Below, one piece after another: positions 1-7,405 of a DNA stretch of 40,317 bases. The first letter of the stretch is position 1, and each line of letters opens with the position of its first letter. Below the pieces are notes generated by a model. That model did no database searches. It was not told the DNA's origin and worked only from the letters and a program-made list of their open reading frames with translations. The DNA is taken from contig DASYXT010000084.1 of NCBI GenBank assembly GCA_035934555.1, positions 1 to 40,317 on the forward strand. Reading direction: 5' to 3'. This DNA is from DASYXT01 sp035934555. Its GTDB lineage: Bacteria > Verrucomicrobiota > Verrucomicrobiia > Limisphaerales > UBA8199. Made by a program: the position numbers and the translations under genes.

Positions 1-105
1 GTCACCGGCGCACAGAATGTCCTAGACATTCGCTGTCTCCTGGAGAACCGCCACTTCGGCCTGTTTTGGGAACAATATCGCAAACCCTTGCCAAAAGCCG
101 CCTGA
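1..105 (+). CDS. C-terminal end of a probable transposase (partial)
   Basis: An open frame enters from the left edge and runs 34 codons to a TGA at 103-105. The visible tail contains GAQNVLDIR followed by an FWEQYR segment, a pattern I associate with the C-termini of ISKra4-type transposases, where a GAQ..L.LR motif precedes the end. The rest of the protein lies outside the window, so catalytic residues cannot be seen. It sits beside a serine recombinase and a broken tRNA, which fits a mobile-element neighbourhood. The family assignment comes from memory of a short motif and is uncertain; the frame itself is clear. Confidence 0.45.
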   Translation, partial: VTGAQNVLDIRCLLENRHFGLFWEQYRKPLPKAA

Positions 106-144
106 GAATAGCCCTCCCGGTAACTATTTTGTCCTGCACCCATT

Positions 145-173
145 TTGACATTTTGACGGCTCCGAGGTATAAT
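145..173 (+). promoter_or_regulatory. Consensus sigma-70 promoter
   Basis: A perfect -35 hexamer TTGACA (145-150) and a perfect -10 hexamer TATAAT (168-173) are separated by 17 bases, the optimal spacing. The expected transcription start is near 180. The next plausible gene on this strand is the recombinase at 544, which would give a leader of about 360 bases. Confidence 0.75.
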
Positions 174-179
174 AAATTG

Positions 180-543
180 CGGGCCGCCTGATTCCTTGGT
201 AAACTGTCGTCCCCGACAACGGAGGGGGTGTCTGAGGGGTTCTCAGAGTTTTATATCATACCGCCGCCAATCGTCTGCCACGGTTCCACGCCTGCCAAGG
301 TCTGACCATACCGCCCGCACCCCAAACGACTGCCAGACGCAATGCCCGCAAGAAATGACCCCACGCCAGAGGGTCTGAACGTGGGGTCTGAACACGATGC
401 CAATAACTATCGGCCCGAGGGGTCAACCGCCCCCAAAAGTGCTGAAAAATGGCCAGTTTCCGAGGGTCTTTACATTCCACAGTGTCGGTATTTTTTTGTA
501 AAATTCTCGTCGCCAACCGCAAATGCCCGAGGTAGCCACGATC
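180..543 (+). other. Long leader / possible structured RNA upstream of the recombinase
   Basis: No convincing gene is seen here. The stretch follows a consensus promoter and contains a perfect 9-bp stem, GACCCCACG (357-365) pairing with CGTGGGGTC (380-388) around a 14-base loop. GTCTGAAC is repeated in and beside this hairpin. A run of seven T (491-497) follows a weak CCGA/TCGG stem. It could be an untranslated leader, a small RNA, or recombination-site DNA for the neighbouring recombinase. The short open frames in it look non-coding. Confidence 0.4.
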
Positions 544-1206
544 ATGATGAAAACATTCGTGAGTTACTTGAGAGTATCGACCAACCGCCAAGGTGAGAGT
601 GGGCTGGGGCTGGAAGCCCAACGGTCTGCCGTCAACGCCTTCGTTGGTTCGATGGGACCAGAGGCCGCAATAGTGAAAGAATTCGTTGAAATCGAATCCG
701 GAAAACGGAGTGACCGTCCGGTGCTAGCCGAGGCCATCCGTGAGTGTAAGGCCAACGGCCACGTGCTGCTGGTCGCCAAGTTGGACCGCCTGAGCCGGAA
801 CCTTCACTTCGTTACCGCCCTCCAAAACTCCAAGGTCGATTTCGTTGCCGCCGACAATCCCCATGCAACGCCTTTTCTGATACATATTTTGGTCGCCGTG
901 GCCGAACACGAACGGAACATGATTTCCAGCCGGACCAAGGCCGCCTTGGAAGCCGCCCGCCGTCGTGGTGTAAAGTTTGGAAACCCCCACTACGAGGAAG
1001 CCATCCCGAAGGCCAACAAGGCGTGGAAAAAATTGGCTGCTGACCGCAATGCCGAACTGCTCCGAATTGTGAAAGAAACGATGGAAGTCACCCGCCTGAC
1101 CAAATTGGTCGAGGTCGCCAACGCCCTAAATTTGAGGGGAATCAAAACGAATCGTGGGTGCGAGTTCACCGCAACCCAAGTTCACCGCCTGCTCAAAGCC
1201 GTCTGA
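544..1206 (+). CDS. Serine recombinase (resolvase/invertase family)
   Basis: A protein of about 220 residues whose N-terminus has the resolvase signature YLRVST (residues 8-13) followed by GLGLEAQR. Ser12 is the expected nucleophile that attacks DNA to form a 5'-phosphoserine link, and Arg10 is a conserved active-site residue. A further conserved block, KLDRLSRN, lies near residue 80, and the C-terminal part (about 145-220) resembles the helical DNA-binding region of small serine recombinases. An upstream ATG at 523 exists, but GAGGT at 529-533 lies ten bases before the ATG at 544, which I prefer; 547 is also possible. It follows a long leader behind a consensus promoter and probably moves or resolves the surrounding element. 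Confidence 0.85.
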   Translation: MMKTFVSYLRVSTNRQGESGLGLEAQRSAVNAFVGSMGPEAAIVKEFVEIESGKRSDRPVLAEAIRECKANGHVLLVAKLDRLSRNLHFVTALQNSKVDFVAADNPHATPFLIHILVAVAEHERNMISSRTKAALEAARRRGVKFGNPHYEEAIPKANKAWKKLAADRNAELLRIVKETMEVTRLTKLVEVANALNLRGIKTNRGCEFTATQVHRLLKAV

Positions 1207-1214
1207 AAGACCCC

Positions 1215-1409
1215 ATGAATACACCAATCCGAGACGGACAATCCAAAATCATCGGCTACCACGAGAAGTGGTCTGACAAGAGGGAAATCCTCCGAGACAA
1301 GAACGGAAAACGGCTTGGGGTCTTCGAGATTGATACGAGGGTAACGAGGGATGCAGCCGGGAAAATTGTCGGTTGTGGTGAGAATCAACTGCTCCGATTA
1401 CTCCAATGA
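1215..1409 (+). CDS. Small hypothetical protein with repeated G-pattern motif
   Basis: A 64-residue protein starting nine bases after the recombinase stop, so probably co-transcribed with it. It contains two similar units, roughly KIIGYHEKW and RLGVFEIDT, each preceded by a charged D/NG turn (RDGQ, RDKNG, RDAAG). That alternation of RD.xG turns and short hydrophobic strands is typical of small beta-repeat proteins (beta-flower-like folds). I do not know a function. The start is the ATG directly after the recombinase; a longer in-frame extension overlaps the recombinase and is unlikely. The role is unknown. Confidence 0.5.
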   Translation: MNTPIRDGQSKIIGYHEKWSDKREILRDKNGKRLGVFEIDTRVTRDAAGKIVGCGENQLLRLLQ

Positions 1410-1411
1410 AC

Positions 1412-1435
1412 CCCACCGCTCCTCATGGTCGGTGG
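1412..1435. repeat. Inverted repeat between convergent genes
   Basis: CCACCG (1412-1417) pairs with CGGTGG (1430-1435). It lies just past the small plus-strand gene and just past the end of the convergent minus-strand zinc-ribbon gene. It could limit read-through, but neither side has a clear T-tract. Confidence 0.3.
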
Positions 1436-1443
1436 AGTTCTCG

Positions 1444-1741
1444 TTAAGACGCTGTGGACTCAATCACCCCAACGAGCACAACACCGTGGTCGCCGTGCTT
1501 CCCCCCCGCCCAGAACCGCACATAGACCCTCGCAGCCAATCCACAACTCGGACAAACCCAGTCGAGAAAATCTTGCAGACCGCCTAGATGTTCCCGAGCA
1601 AATTCATCAAAACTTCTCCCAATCTCAGCCTGAAGGTTCGAACAACGCCGACGTGCACCGTCCTCAAAGTCCCGCTTCTGGAATCCAAATGCTCGTGGCA
1701 CAACTCGGACATGTGTAAGTGGAATAGATGGACAAGGCCAT
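1444..1741 (-). CDS. Zinc-ribbon protein interrupted by a CTT TGA frameshift site
   Basis: From ATG 1741 (alternative GTG at 1813) a frame encodes 25 residues with YTCPSCATS and stops at TGA 1666-1664. The codon before the stop is CTT. Slipping +1 on CTT, as in prfB, gives a 73-residue continuation with a helical segment, then FLDWVCPSCG and FWAGGKHGDHG, ending at 1444. The two CPSC pairs in different frames would form one four-cysteine zinc site only if both frames are joined, so this is one gene of about 98 residues. GAGGT lies ten bases before ATG 1741. The frameshift may be programmed, a disabling mutation, or a sequencing error. The gene lies just downstream of the immunity-like gene on the same strand. 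Function is unknown. Confidence 0.55.
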
Positions 1742-1846
1742 GCCGTCCACGACCTCGTTGCTGAATTCTGTATTGTCGAATCTTTCGATTGCCTTGACTG
1801 TGGTGATTTTCACGGTGGGTAACCCATGACTCTTCGATAGAGCATC

Positions 1847-2302
1847 TCAGTCGCCTTCAGTTTTGCCTTGGGGAGTCCCACGGACCGGAAACTGCGACGT
1901 AACCCGCTGAAGTTCGCTCATAGACCTACCCAACTGCGACTGGTCAAATTGCAGACCGAAGTGCAGACGATTACCAATTCCTGCTTGGTCTGCGACTTCG
2001 CCACGGAGCTCAATGTGACCTTTGCCATCGCCAATCAACTGCAACTTCAACTGCCCCTCCATCGTCGTAAACTCAGCCGTCCCGGCAAGTGTCTCAAAGA
2101 GTGGGCCCAACTCCGATGCGAACTTGGTCAACTCGCTGGTGATGATGCTGGCCTGTGCTTTGCCACAAAACCCGCCAACCCGAATGCGAATTTCTACAAT
2201 GAGCCAGTTGTCATCCCAATACTCGCCGACCGGTGCACGCTCATAGCCATGCACGTCAATTTCGATACGCTCATTTTCGGATTGGCCAAAAGAAACTATC
2301 AT
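1847..2302 (-). CDS. WapI-like immunity family protein (probable)
   Basis: A 151-residue soluble acidic protein beginning with FGQSENERIEIDVHGYE, then EYWDDNWLIVEI and LQLIGDGKGHIEL. The order, an early Y.....DDNWL.VE strand pair, a helical SELTKFASEL segment, then a beta-rich second half, resembles the WapI-family immunity proteins that neutralise polymorphic toxins. No cognate toxin is visible, so it may be an orphan immunity gene or a house-keeping relative. No signal peptide or membrane segment is seen. The stop is followed by the split zinc-ribbon gene on the same strand. The family call rests on pattern resemblance only. Confidence 0.55.
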   Translation of the reverse strand: MIVSFGQSENERIEIDVHGYERAPVGEYWDDNWLIVEIRIRVGGFCGKAQASIITSELTKFASELGPLFETLAGTAEFTTMEGQLKLQLIGDGKGHIELRGEVADQAGIGNRLHFGLQFDQSQLGRSMSELQRVTSQFPVRGTPQGKTEGD

Positions 2303-2739
2303 GGGACCTGTGGGCTAACAGTTCTTCAATTCAAAGCCTTCTGCATCGTGAGCCGGGCGAAGCCATCGTTCAGCCTTTCTTCGCTCGGACACCGCATTGG
2401 CTTCCGGCCCAATAGTGCTGGTTTGTTGCCCATAAGGCCAGCCGGTTCGTTCAGCCAACTTCGGCCAAATCGTCTATCGGAAAAGGAAATTGGGGGAGTG
2501 ATGTTCCTCTATCTCCCCAACTCATCAAAAACCCAAGGCAGACCGATTGGAAATGGTATTTCTCAAAATATGTCTCTGTGTCCTACTTTCTGTCCTACTT
2601 TAGTTTTTCAGACCTATCGCTTCAAGTGGCTATCAATAAGCACCTTAACTTGTTTTCAGAAAATGCGTAAGTCCTTGGGGATTATTATGATAAATAGCGG
2701 AAAGTGCGTGAAATCAACGTGTTGCGAATGAGTCCAAAT
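2303..2739. other. Gene-poor stretch inside the accessory region
   Basis: No supportable gene. Open frames here are short or are antisense extensions over the immunity-like gene. From about 2560 the DNA becomes AT-rich and includes a direct repeat of GTCCTACTTT (near 2580 and 2592). It ends at the break in the tRNA-Arg remnant, so it is probably the terminal non-coding part of an integrated element. Confidence 0.5.
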
Positions 2740-2783
2740 TCTAATCCGAAGTCAGAAGCTCTATCCAATTGAGCTACGGACGC
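2740..2783 (-). pseudogene. tRNA-Arg(TCG), 5' half only
   Basis: Reading from 2783 on the minus strand: acceptor strand GCGTCCG, TA, D-stem GCTC/GAGC with an AATTGGATA loop, then anticodon stem TCTGA/TTAGA around the loop CTTCGGA, giving anticodon TCG (Arg, CGA codons). After the anticodon stem the sequence stops resembling a tRNA: no variable loop, T-arm or complementary CGGACGC acceptor strand follows. Breaks in the anticodon region are typical of integration into tRNA genes. This is therefore a truncated copy or disrupted att site, and it marks the boundary between the accessory DNA to the left and the chromosomal genes to the right. Confidence 0.75.
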
Positions 2784-2882
2784 CTTGAAGAGATGGTGCT
2801 GCGCACAACAAAACTCCATCCAACGAGTGTGAGACTATTGCATAACAGACAGCAGTGACACAAGGAAATCGGGGCGCACGGC

Positions 2883-2912
2883 TTGAGGAACATTTGAGGA
2901 ACGTTGAGGAAC
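2883..2912 (+). repeat. Short imperfect tandem repeat TTGAGGAAC x3
   Basis: The nonamer TTGAGGAAC occurs three times with one- to two-base spacers, in the gap between the tRNA remnant and the end of the ligase gene. It may be part of the island junction. Nothing functional can be claimed. Confidence 0.5.
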
Positions 2913-2932
2913 GGTCGATTGGGCAGGCTTGG

Positions 2933-3973
2933 TTAGTGTTCTTTGGCCAGGAGAGCCAAGGGACCTTTGCCGGACTGGCCCACCTGGTCCATGCGGCATT
3001 GGGCCGGTGGCTTATCGGACCGCCAGCGCAACAAGCGGGTCCCGTGCCGGAAGCGCCCGCCGGTAAAATGGTCGTAGGCGACCTCGACCACCAGTTGTGG
3101 TTTGAGCGGCTGCCATTCCATCGAGCGCTTGGTGCTCCAGCGGCTGAGGCCGCCCGGGGCGTGCCCTGTAAATCCGGGTGGCTGGAGCAGCGCTTCCAAT
3201 TTGCGCGTCAGCGCCGGTCGTTCGGACGTTTTCAGGCCGGAACAGAATCCGACATGATTGAGCAAACCCGCCTCATCAAACAACCCCAGCAGGAGCGAGC
3301 CCACCAGCCGCTGGTTGGTTGCGTAACGAAAGCCGCCCACAACGCAATCCGCTGTGCGCACTTTTTTGATCTTTTGCATGCCCGTGCGCAGGCCGGATTG
3401 GTACGGCAGGTCCAAACGTTTGGCGACGATGCCGTCGAGGTCGCCGCCGACCGCTTCGAACCATTTGCGCGCGACGGGCAAGCTGGTGGTTGCGGGAGAG
3501 AGACGGAGGCGGTCATGCGTGGGGAAATTCTTTTTGGCGAACGCCTCCAGGAGCTTGCGGCGCGCGGATAGTGTTTGTTCGAGCAGGGGGCGGCCGTCCT
3601 CGCCGGCGAGCAAATCGAATGCGACGAAAATCGCCGGATGCTCGTGGGCGAGCTTCCGGACGCGGCTCTGGGCGGGATGGATGCGTTGCAACAACTCGTC
3701 GAAACTGAAATGCTCTTCGAGGGGCACGGCCAATTCACCATCGAGGATGAACCGGCGCGCGGGCAGGCTCATGAATAGCTCGATTATTTCCGGAAAGTAC
3801 CGGCCCAAAGGCTGGCCGGATTTTGATTGGAGCTGGACCTCGCGGTTGTCGCGAAACGCCAGACAACGGAAGCCATCCCATTTGGGCTCGTATTGCCAGC
3901 CGTGGCCGTTTGGAATCTTCTCGACCAGGAGGGCCTCCATTGGTGGTAAGGGCGGGTGCAAGGGCAAGCTCAC
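2933..3973 (-). CDS. ligD: ATP-dependent DNA ligase, LigD ligase-domain type
   Basis: A single-domain ATP-dependent ligase of about 346 residues. The nucleotidyltransferase motif EPKWDGFR places the adenylated lysine at residue 31. FILDGELAV (motif III) and DGIVAKRLDLPY (motif IV) follow, then a basic motif V region (QKIKKV), and a C-terminal OB-fold ending FTGGRFRHGTRLLRW. It seals nicks or breaks during non-homologous end joining. I chose GTG 3973 because it overlaps the polymerase stop as GTGA, implying translational coupling; ATG 3940 is the alternative. In many bacteria this domain is fused to a polymerase and a nuclease in LigD. Here it is a separate gene directly after the polymerase gene, and no nuclease domain or Ku is visible in the window. 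Confidence 0.85.
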   Translation of the reverse strand: MSLPLHPPLPPMEALLVEKIPNGHGWQYEPKWDGFRCLAFRDNREVQLQSKSGQPLGRYFPEIIELFMSLPARRFILDGELAVPLEEHFSFDELLQRIHPAQSRVRKLAHEHPAIFVAFDLLAGEDGRPLLEQTLSARRKLLEAFAKKNFPTHDRLRLSPATTSLPVARKWFEAVGGDLDGIVAKRLDLPYQSGLRTGMQKIKKVRTADCVVGGFRYATNQRLVGSLLLGLFDEAGLLNHVGFCSGLKTSERPALTRKLEALLQPPGFTGHAPGGLSRWSTKRSMEWQPLKPQLVVEVAYDHFTGGRFRHGTRLLRWRSDKPPAQCRMDQVGQSGKGPLALLAKEH

Positions 3974-4956
3974 ACGACCTTGTGGAGGCGGACGCGGCCG
4001 CGCTCCTGGAGCAGCGGCTGCCATAAATCGCCGAGGCGTTGCAGCCGCGCGGGGACGTTGTCCAGCCGAAAGTCCTCGGTTTGAATGCCCCGCTCGACTT
4101 CGGCCCAGGTGACGGGAGTGGACACCGGCGCGCGGGGTTTGGGCCGGACGGAATAAACGGAAGCCAGGGTGCGGCCCCAGGCGTTTTGATTGTAATCGAC
4201 CAGCACGCGGCCTTTGGGGCGGTTGGCGATACGGTATTCGGCCGTAATCAGGCCGGGGCGGAGCCGGGCCAGGTGTTGGGCGAGGGTTTTAGCAAAAGTC
4301 CAAACTTCCTTTTGGACCGGGCCCCGGATGATGGGCACATAAACGTGGATGCCACGGGAGCCGGTGGTCTTGGCGAAGTTGGGGAACTTGAGCCGGTCCA
4401 GGGCTTCATGCACCAGCAGTGCGGTTTCGCAAACCAGGCCGAAATCCGCGCCTTCGACCGGGTCGAGATCGAAGTGCAGGTAATCGGGGCGGTCGGTATC
4501 GTCGCATCGCGCGTACCAGGGGTTCAGGTCGATACTGCCGAGATTGACCACCCACAATAATGAGGCGAGATCGCGGACGACCGCGAATTCCACCGGCCCG
4601 GCGTGATGGGGGATGGTGCAGGTCTCGAGCCAGTTGGGGTGTGGTTGCGGCGCGCGCTTTTGGAAGAAGAACTTGCCGTGCGCGCCATCGGGGTAGCGTT
4701 TCATCACCATCGCGCGGTCCACCAGGTGCGGCAGCAGCCAGGGCGCGACCGCGACGTAATAGCGCAGCAAGTCGCCCTTGGTAATGTCCAGCTCGGGCCA
4801 GAACGGTTTCTGAAGATTCGTCAGACGCACACTCCGGCCATCGACTTCAAAGTCGAACTCCGCCGCATCTTTCGGGATACGCGTCGAATCGGCCGGGCGA
4901 GGTTCAAGGGCGCGGCGTGGGGCGGTCTGCCGCGGTTTGGCGCGAGTGAGAGCCAT
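3970..4956 (-). CDS. ligD: LigD-type primase-polymerase for end joining
   Basis: A 328-residue stand-alone polymerase domain of the LigD/archaeo-eukaryotic primase type. Visible signatures are TNLQKPFWPE near residue 46, HFDLDP with the catalytic acidic pair (Asp163/Asp165), GSRGIHVYVP (199-208, nucleotide binding) and VDYNQN (253-258). It fills gaps with NTPs or dNTPs at broken ends and hands them to the ligase encoded immediately downstream, whose start overlaps this stop by four bases. The first 30 residues are basic and proline-rich, probably a disordered DNA-contacting tail. SppA lies 65 bp upstream on the same strand. The enzyme class is secure; whether a Ku partner exists elsewhere cannot be seen. 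Confidence 0.9.
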   Translation of the reverse strand: MALTRAKPRQTAPRRALEPRPADSTRIPKDAAEFDFEVDGRSVRLTNLQKPFWPELDITKGDLLRYYVAVAPWLLPHLVDRAMVMKRYPDGAHGKFFFQKRAPQPHPNWLETCTIPHHAGPVEFAVVRDLASLLWVVNLGSIDLNPWYARCDDTDRPDYLHFDLDPVEGADFGLVCETALLVHEALDRLKFPNFAKTTGSRGIHVYVPIIRGPVQKEVWTFAKTLAQHLARLRPGLITAEYRIANRPKGRVLVDYNQNAWGRTLASVYSVRPKPRAPVSTPVTWAEVERGIQTEDFRLDNVPARLQRLGDLWQPLLQERGRVRLHKVV

Positions 4957-5021
4957 CTAACCAAAGTTTCTAACGAAGCTGTTAGAACGGCAACATGGGT
5001 ATTTAGCCCAGTTCCAGTGGC

Positions 5022-6902
5022 TCACTCCGTGACGATCTGGGGCATGCTCAGCACCACGCCTTCTTTTTGCAGGATTTGGAGCCGGCGCAAAGCGGAAGCA
5101 ATCGCCGCGACCCGCTGCGGATCGAGATCTTGCAGGTACGGCGCAGCCAGCTTCAGCAAATTGTCCTGGGAGGAGGCCAGGTTCACGTGGCTGGGATCAT
5201 CCTGGCGGCCGGCGGCTTGCTCGAAAAGCTGTTCGAGAAAATTTTTCGGCTCGGGCACAACCCGCACATCGTAATTGGCAACCTTGGCCTGGTCGGCGGC
5301 AAAGGCAATGGCGTCATGGAGTGTGCCGAGCCGATCGACCAACCCGAGGTCGAGGGCCTGCCTGCCGGTGAAGACCCGGCCACCCGCCAGCTCGTCGATG
5401 GGTTTTTTGAGGCGGTCGCCGCGAATGTCAGTTACATGCTTCTTGAATTCGCCGTACACATCATCCATGTACCCGCGCATACGAGCCCGCTCACTGTCGC
5501 TAAAGACATTGTCGGTCGAGAAAATATCCGCGTTCTGCCCACGCTGATAGGCCTTAAAGGTCACGCCGATTTTGTTCCACATGGCGGTGGTGGCAAATTT
5601 TCCGGCGACAACGCCAATCGAGCCCGTGAGCGTGGCGGCGTCGGCGAAGATGGTATTTGCGCCGCAAGCGACGTAATAGCCACCGCTGCCGGCGACATCA
5701 CCCATGGAGACGACGAAGGGTTTTTTACCCTTTAGCCGTTTGGTGGCTTCAAGGATGATCTCGCTGGCAGTAGCGGAGCCACCCGGAGAATCGATGCGCA
5801 GGACCACGGCCACGATGGAATCGTCGGCGGCGGCCTTTTCCAGCGCCTGGCTGATATCGGTGCTGAATGCGCCCAGCTCGCCGCCAAAGGGGCTGACAGT
5901 GGATTTGCCGAGCATGATCGTGCCGCTGACGTACACGACCCCGACGGCGCTCTTTTCCGCGGGTTTTTTCGCCGCACCGCCCAAAAGTTCCGTCCAGATT
6001 TTCAGAAACGCAAAGGGCGAGGAGAAATCCAGCTCAGGGGTCTTCTTGCGGCCGTACTGTTTGTCGAACACGATATCCTGGCCATAATGCTCCTTGAGCA
6101 TGGCTTCGAAGTCGGCGAGTGACTCGACGGCATCGATTAAGCCGGCGTCCTTGGCCTGGTTGGCGCTGAACAGGGCCTGGTCGATCCAGCGTTGGGCGGT
6201 GGCGGCATCGACCTTGCGCCCCTTGGTTATCAAGTCGGTGAAGGTGCTGTACCAGCTATCGAGCAGCCAATTCATCATCTGGTCGGCTTCGGGGCTGGGC
6301 TGCTGGCGCATGAACAACTCCGCGGCGGTTTTGTAAGCGCCTTCGGTAAGAAAATCCGGCGTGACGCCGATTTTGTCCAATAGCCCGCGCAGGTGCAGGG
6401 AGCTGGCGTGCAGTCCCGGCACAAGCAAAGCGCCGGTCGGCACGACGCTAATGCGCGACGCGCCGCACGCCATGAGATATTGGCCCATCAACAGCGAATC
6501 GGAGTGAATATAGACTTCCTTGCCATGGTCGCGGATGCGGGCTATCGCGGCGCGGAGCTCCTCGACCTGGGCGGCGCCGAGCGCAGCCAGCTCGGGCATG
6601 AGCACCACTGCTTTAACGGCGGGGTCGGTCGCGGCTTTGTCGAAGCGGGCGATTAACTGGCGCAACGAAGTTCCGGTGGGGCCGAATAGCTGCAGGGTTT
6701 CATCGGCCGGGGGTTCGGTGAGAGGGCCTTCGAGACGGAAGACGGCAACAATCGGGTGCGGCTTTTCCTGGTCGGCCGGCGCGGCGGGAGCGGCTGGCGC
6801 AGGTGTCGCCGCGAGGAAAAGCAGGAAGGGCGACAAAGCACAGATGATGAATAGTCCCAGGCGGCCGGACCGTGAGAAGAATAGCGATAGATTTGTTTTC
6901 AT
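5022..6902 (-). CDS. sppA: Signal peptide peptidase SppA, 67-kDa type
   Basis: A 626-residue serine protease of the S49 family with two tandem domains, the long type found in E. coli. The N-terminus has a basic start and a hydrophobic stretch (LFIICALSPFLLFLAA), giving a membrane anchor, followed by an Ala/Pro linker. The catalytic lysine is in GAYKTAAELF (residue 191) and the nucleophilic serine in GDVAGSGGYY (residue 406), matching the Ser-Lys dyad split across the two halves. It degrades cleaved signal peptides and membrane fragments on the periplasmic side. I chose ATG 6902 because the longer frame adds 23 residues without membrane character and would overlap the upstream toxin gene. Confidence 0.92.
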   Translation of the reverse strand: MKTNLSLFFSRSGRLGLFIICALSPFLLFLAATPAPAAPAAPADQEKPHPIVAVFRLEGPLTEPPADETLQLFGPTGTSLRQLIARFDKAATDPAVKAVVLMPELAALGAAQVEELRAAIARIRDHGKEVYIHSDSLLMGQYLMACGASRISVVPTGALLVPGLHASSLHLRGLLDKIGVTPDFLTEGAYKTAAELFMRQQPSPEADQMMNWLLDSWYSTFTDLITKGRKVDAATAQRWIDQALFSANQAKDAGLIDAVESLADFEAMLKEHYGQDIVFDKQYGRKKTPELDFSSPFAFLKIWTELLGGAAKKPAEKSAVGVVYVSGTIMLGKSTVSPFGGELGAFSTDISQALEKAAADDSIVAVVLRIDSPGGSATASEIILEATKRLKGKKPFVVSMGDVAGSGGYYVACGANTIFADAATLTGSIGVVAGKFATTAMWNKIGVTFKAYQRGQNADIFSTDNVFSDSERARMRGYMDDVYGEFKKHVTDIRGDRLKKPIDELAGGRVFTGRQALDLGLVDRLGTLHDAIAFAADQAKVANYDVRVVPEPKNFLEQLFEQAAGRQDDPSHVNLASSQDNLLKLAAPYLQDLDPQRVAAIASALRRLQILQKEGVVLSMPQIVTE

Positions 6903-6967
6903 AGTGAACCGCTCTCGTCCAGAAGGTGAGCCCGTGCGGCAGAAAGTCAAGGTCGAGAGCCGTTCAC

Positions 6968-7405
6968 TCAATCTCGTCCAGGATATATCACCTTGTAATC
7001 CAGAGCTTCCGCGGCGGTGCCCTGAGCATCGTCTAGTGTAATGAGTCGCGTGAGCTTGAGTTCTTCCATCGCGGCCAGATGAAGCCGATCAAGCACACGA
7101 CAAAAGGCGGCTTGCGGGTGCCGGTGCTGCCGCAAAGCTGTGGAGAACACCCCACCGGGTAAATGGCGAAAATCAAAAGGATCAAAATTGCGCATTTCCG
7201 CCAGTTTCGCTTGATACTGTCGCCACTGGCTTACGCGGAGGTCTCCTCCCATGGCCGCAGCTTTCAACTGCACCTCCGCCTCCAGCTCGGCCAGGGACGA
7301 TACTATCACTTGTTCCTCTGCAGCGACGACACCGCGGACGTGAACGCTTTCGGGCTCTTCTCGCAAAAGCTTGAGCAAGCAACTCGTGTCGAGGTAGCTT
7401 CTCAT
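6968..7405 (-). CDS. PIN-domain toxin (VapC-like ribonuclease)
   Basis: A 145-residue PIN-domain protein. The start YLDTSCLLKLL carries Asp6, SSLAELEAEV carries Glu40, DRLHLAAMEE carries Asp106 and LITLDDAQ carries Asp125: the four acidic positions expected for the metal-dependent nuclease centre are present. Its start overlaps the antitoxin stop as ATGA, the usual coupling in type II toxin-antitoxin pairs. Toxins of this family usually cleave tRNA or rRNA. It is followed by sppA after 65 bp on the same strand. The middle (residues 75-100) is unusually rich in His and Arg. Confidence 0.85.
   Translation of the reverse strand: MRSYLDTSCLLKLLREEPESVHVRGVVAAEEQVIVSSLAELEAEVQLKAAAMGGDLRVSQWRQYQAKLAEMRNFDPFDFRHLPGGVFSTALRQHRHPQAAFCRVLDRLHLAAMEELKLTRLITLDDAQGTAAEALDYKVIYPGRD

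Noticed and set aside
2320..2420. A stretch upstream of the immunity-like gene that resembles an integron attC site (GCTGAAC ... GTTAGCC)
   Set aside because: The core sites do not fit the attC consensus, the arms do not pair well, and no second copy follows the gene.
3232..3741. Long open frames on both strands over the ligase gene
   Set aside because: They lie opposite or out of frame with a ligase whose motifs are complete. Open shadow frames are common in GC-rich DNA.
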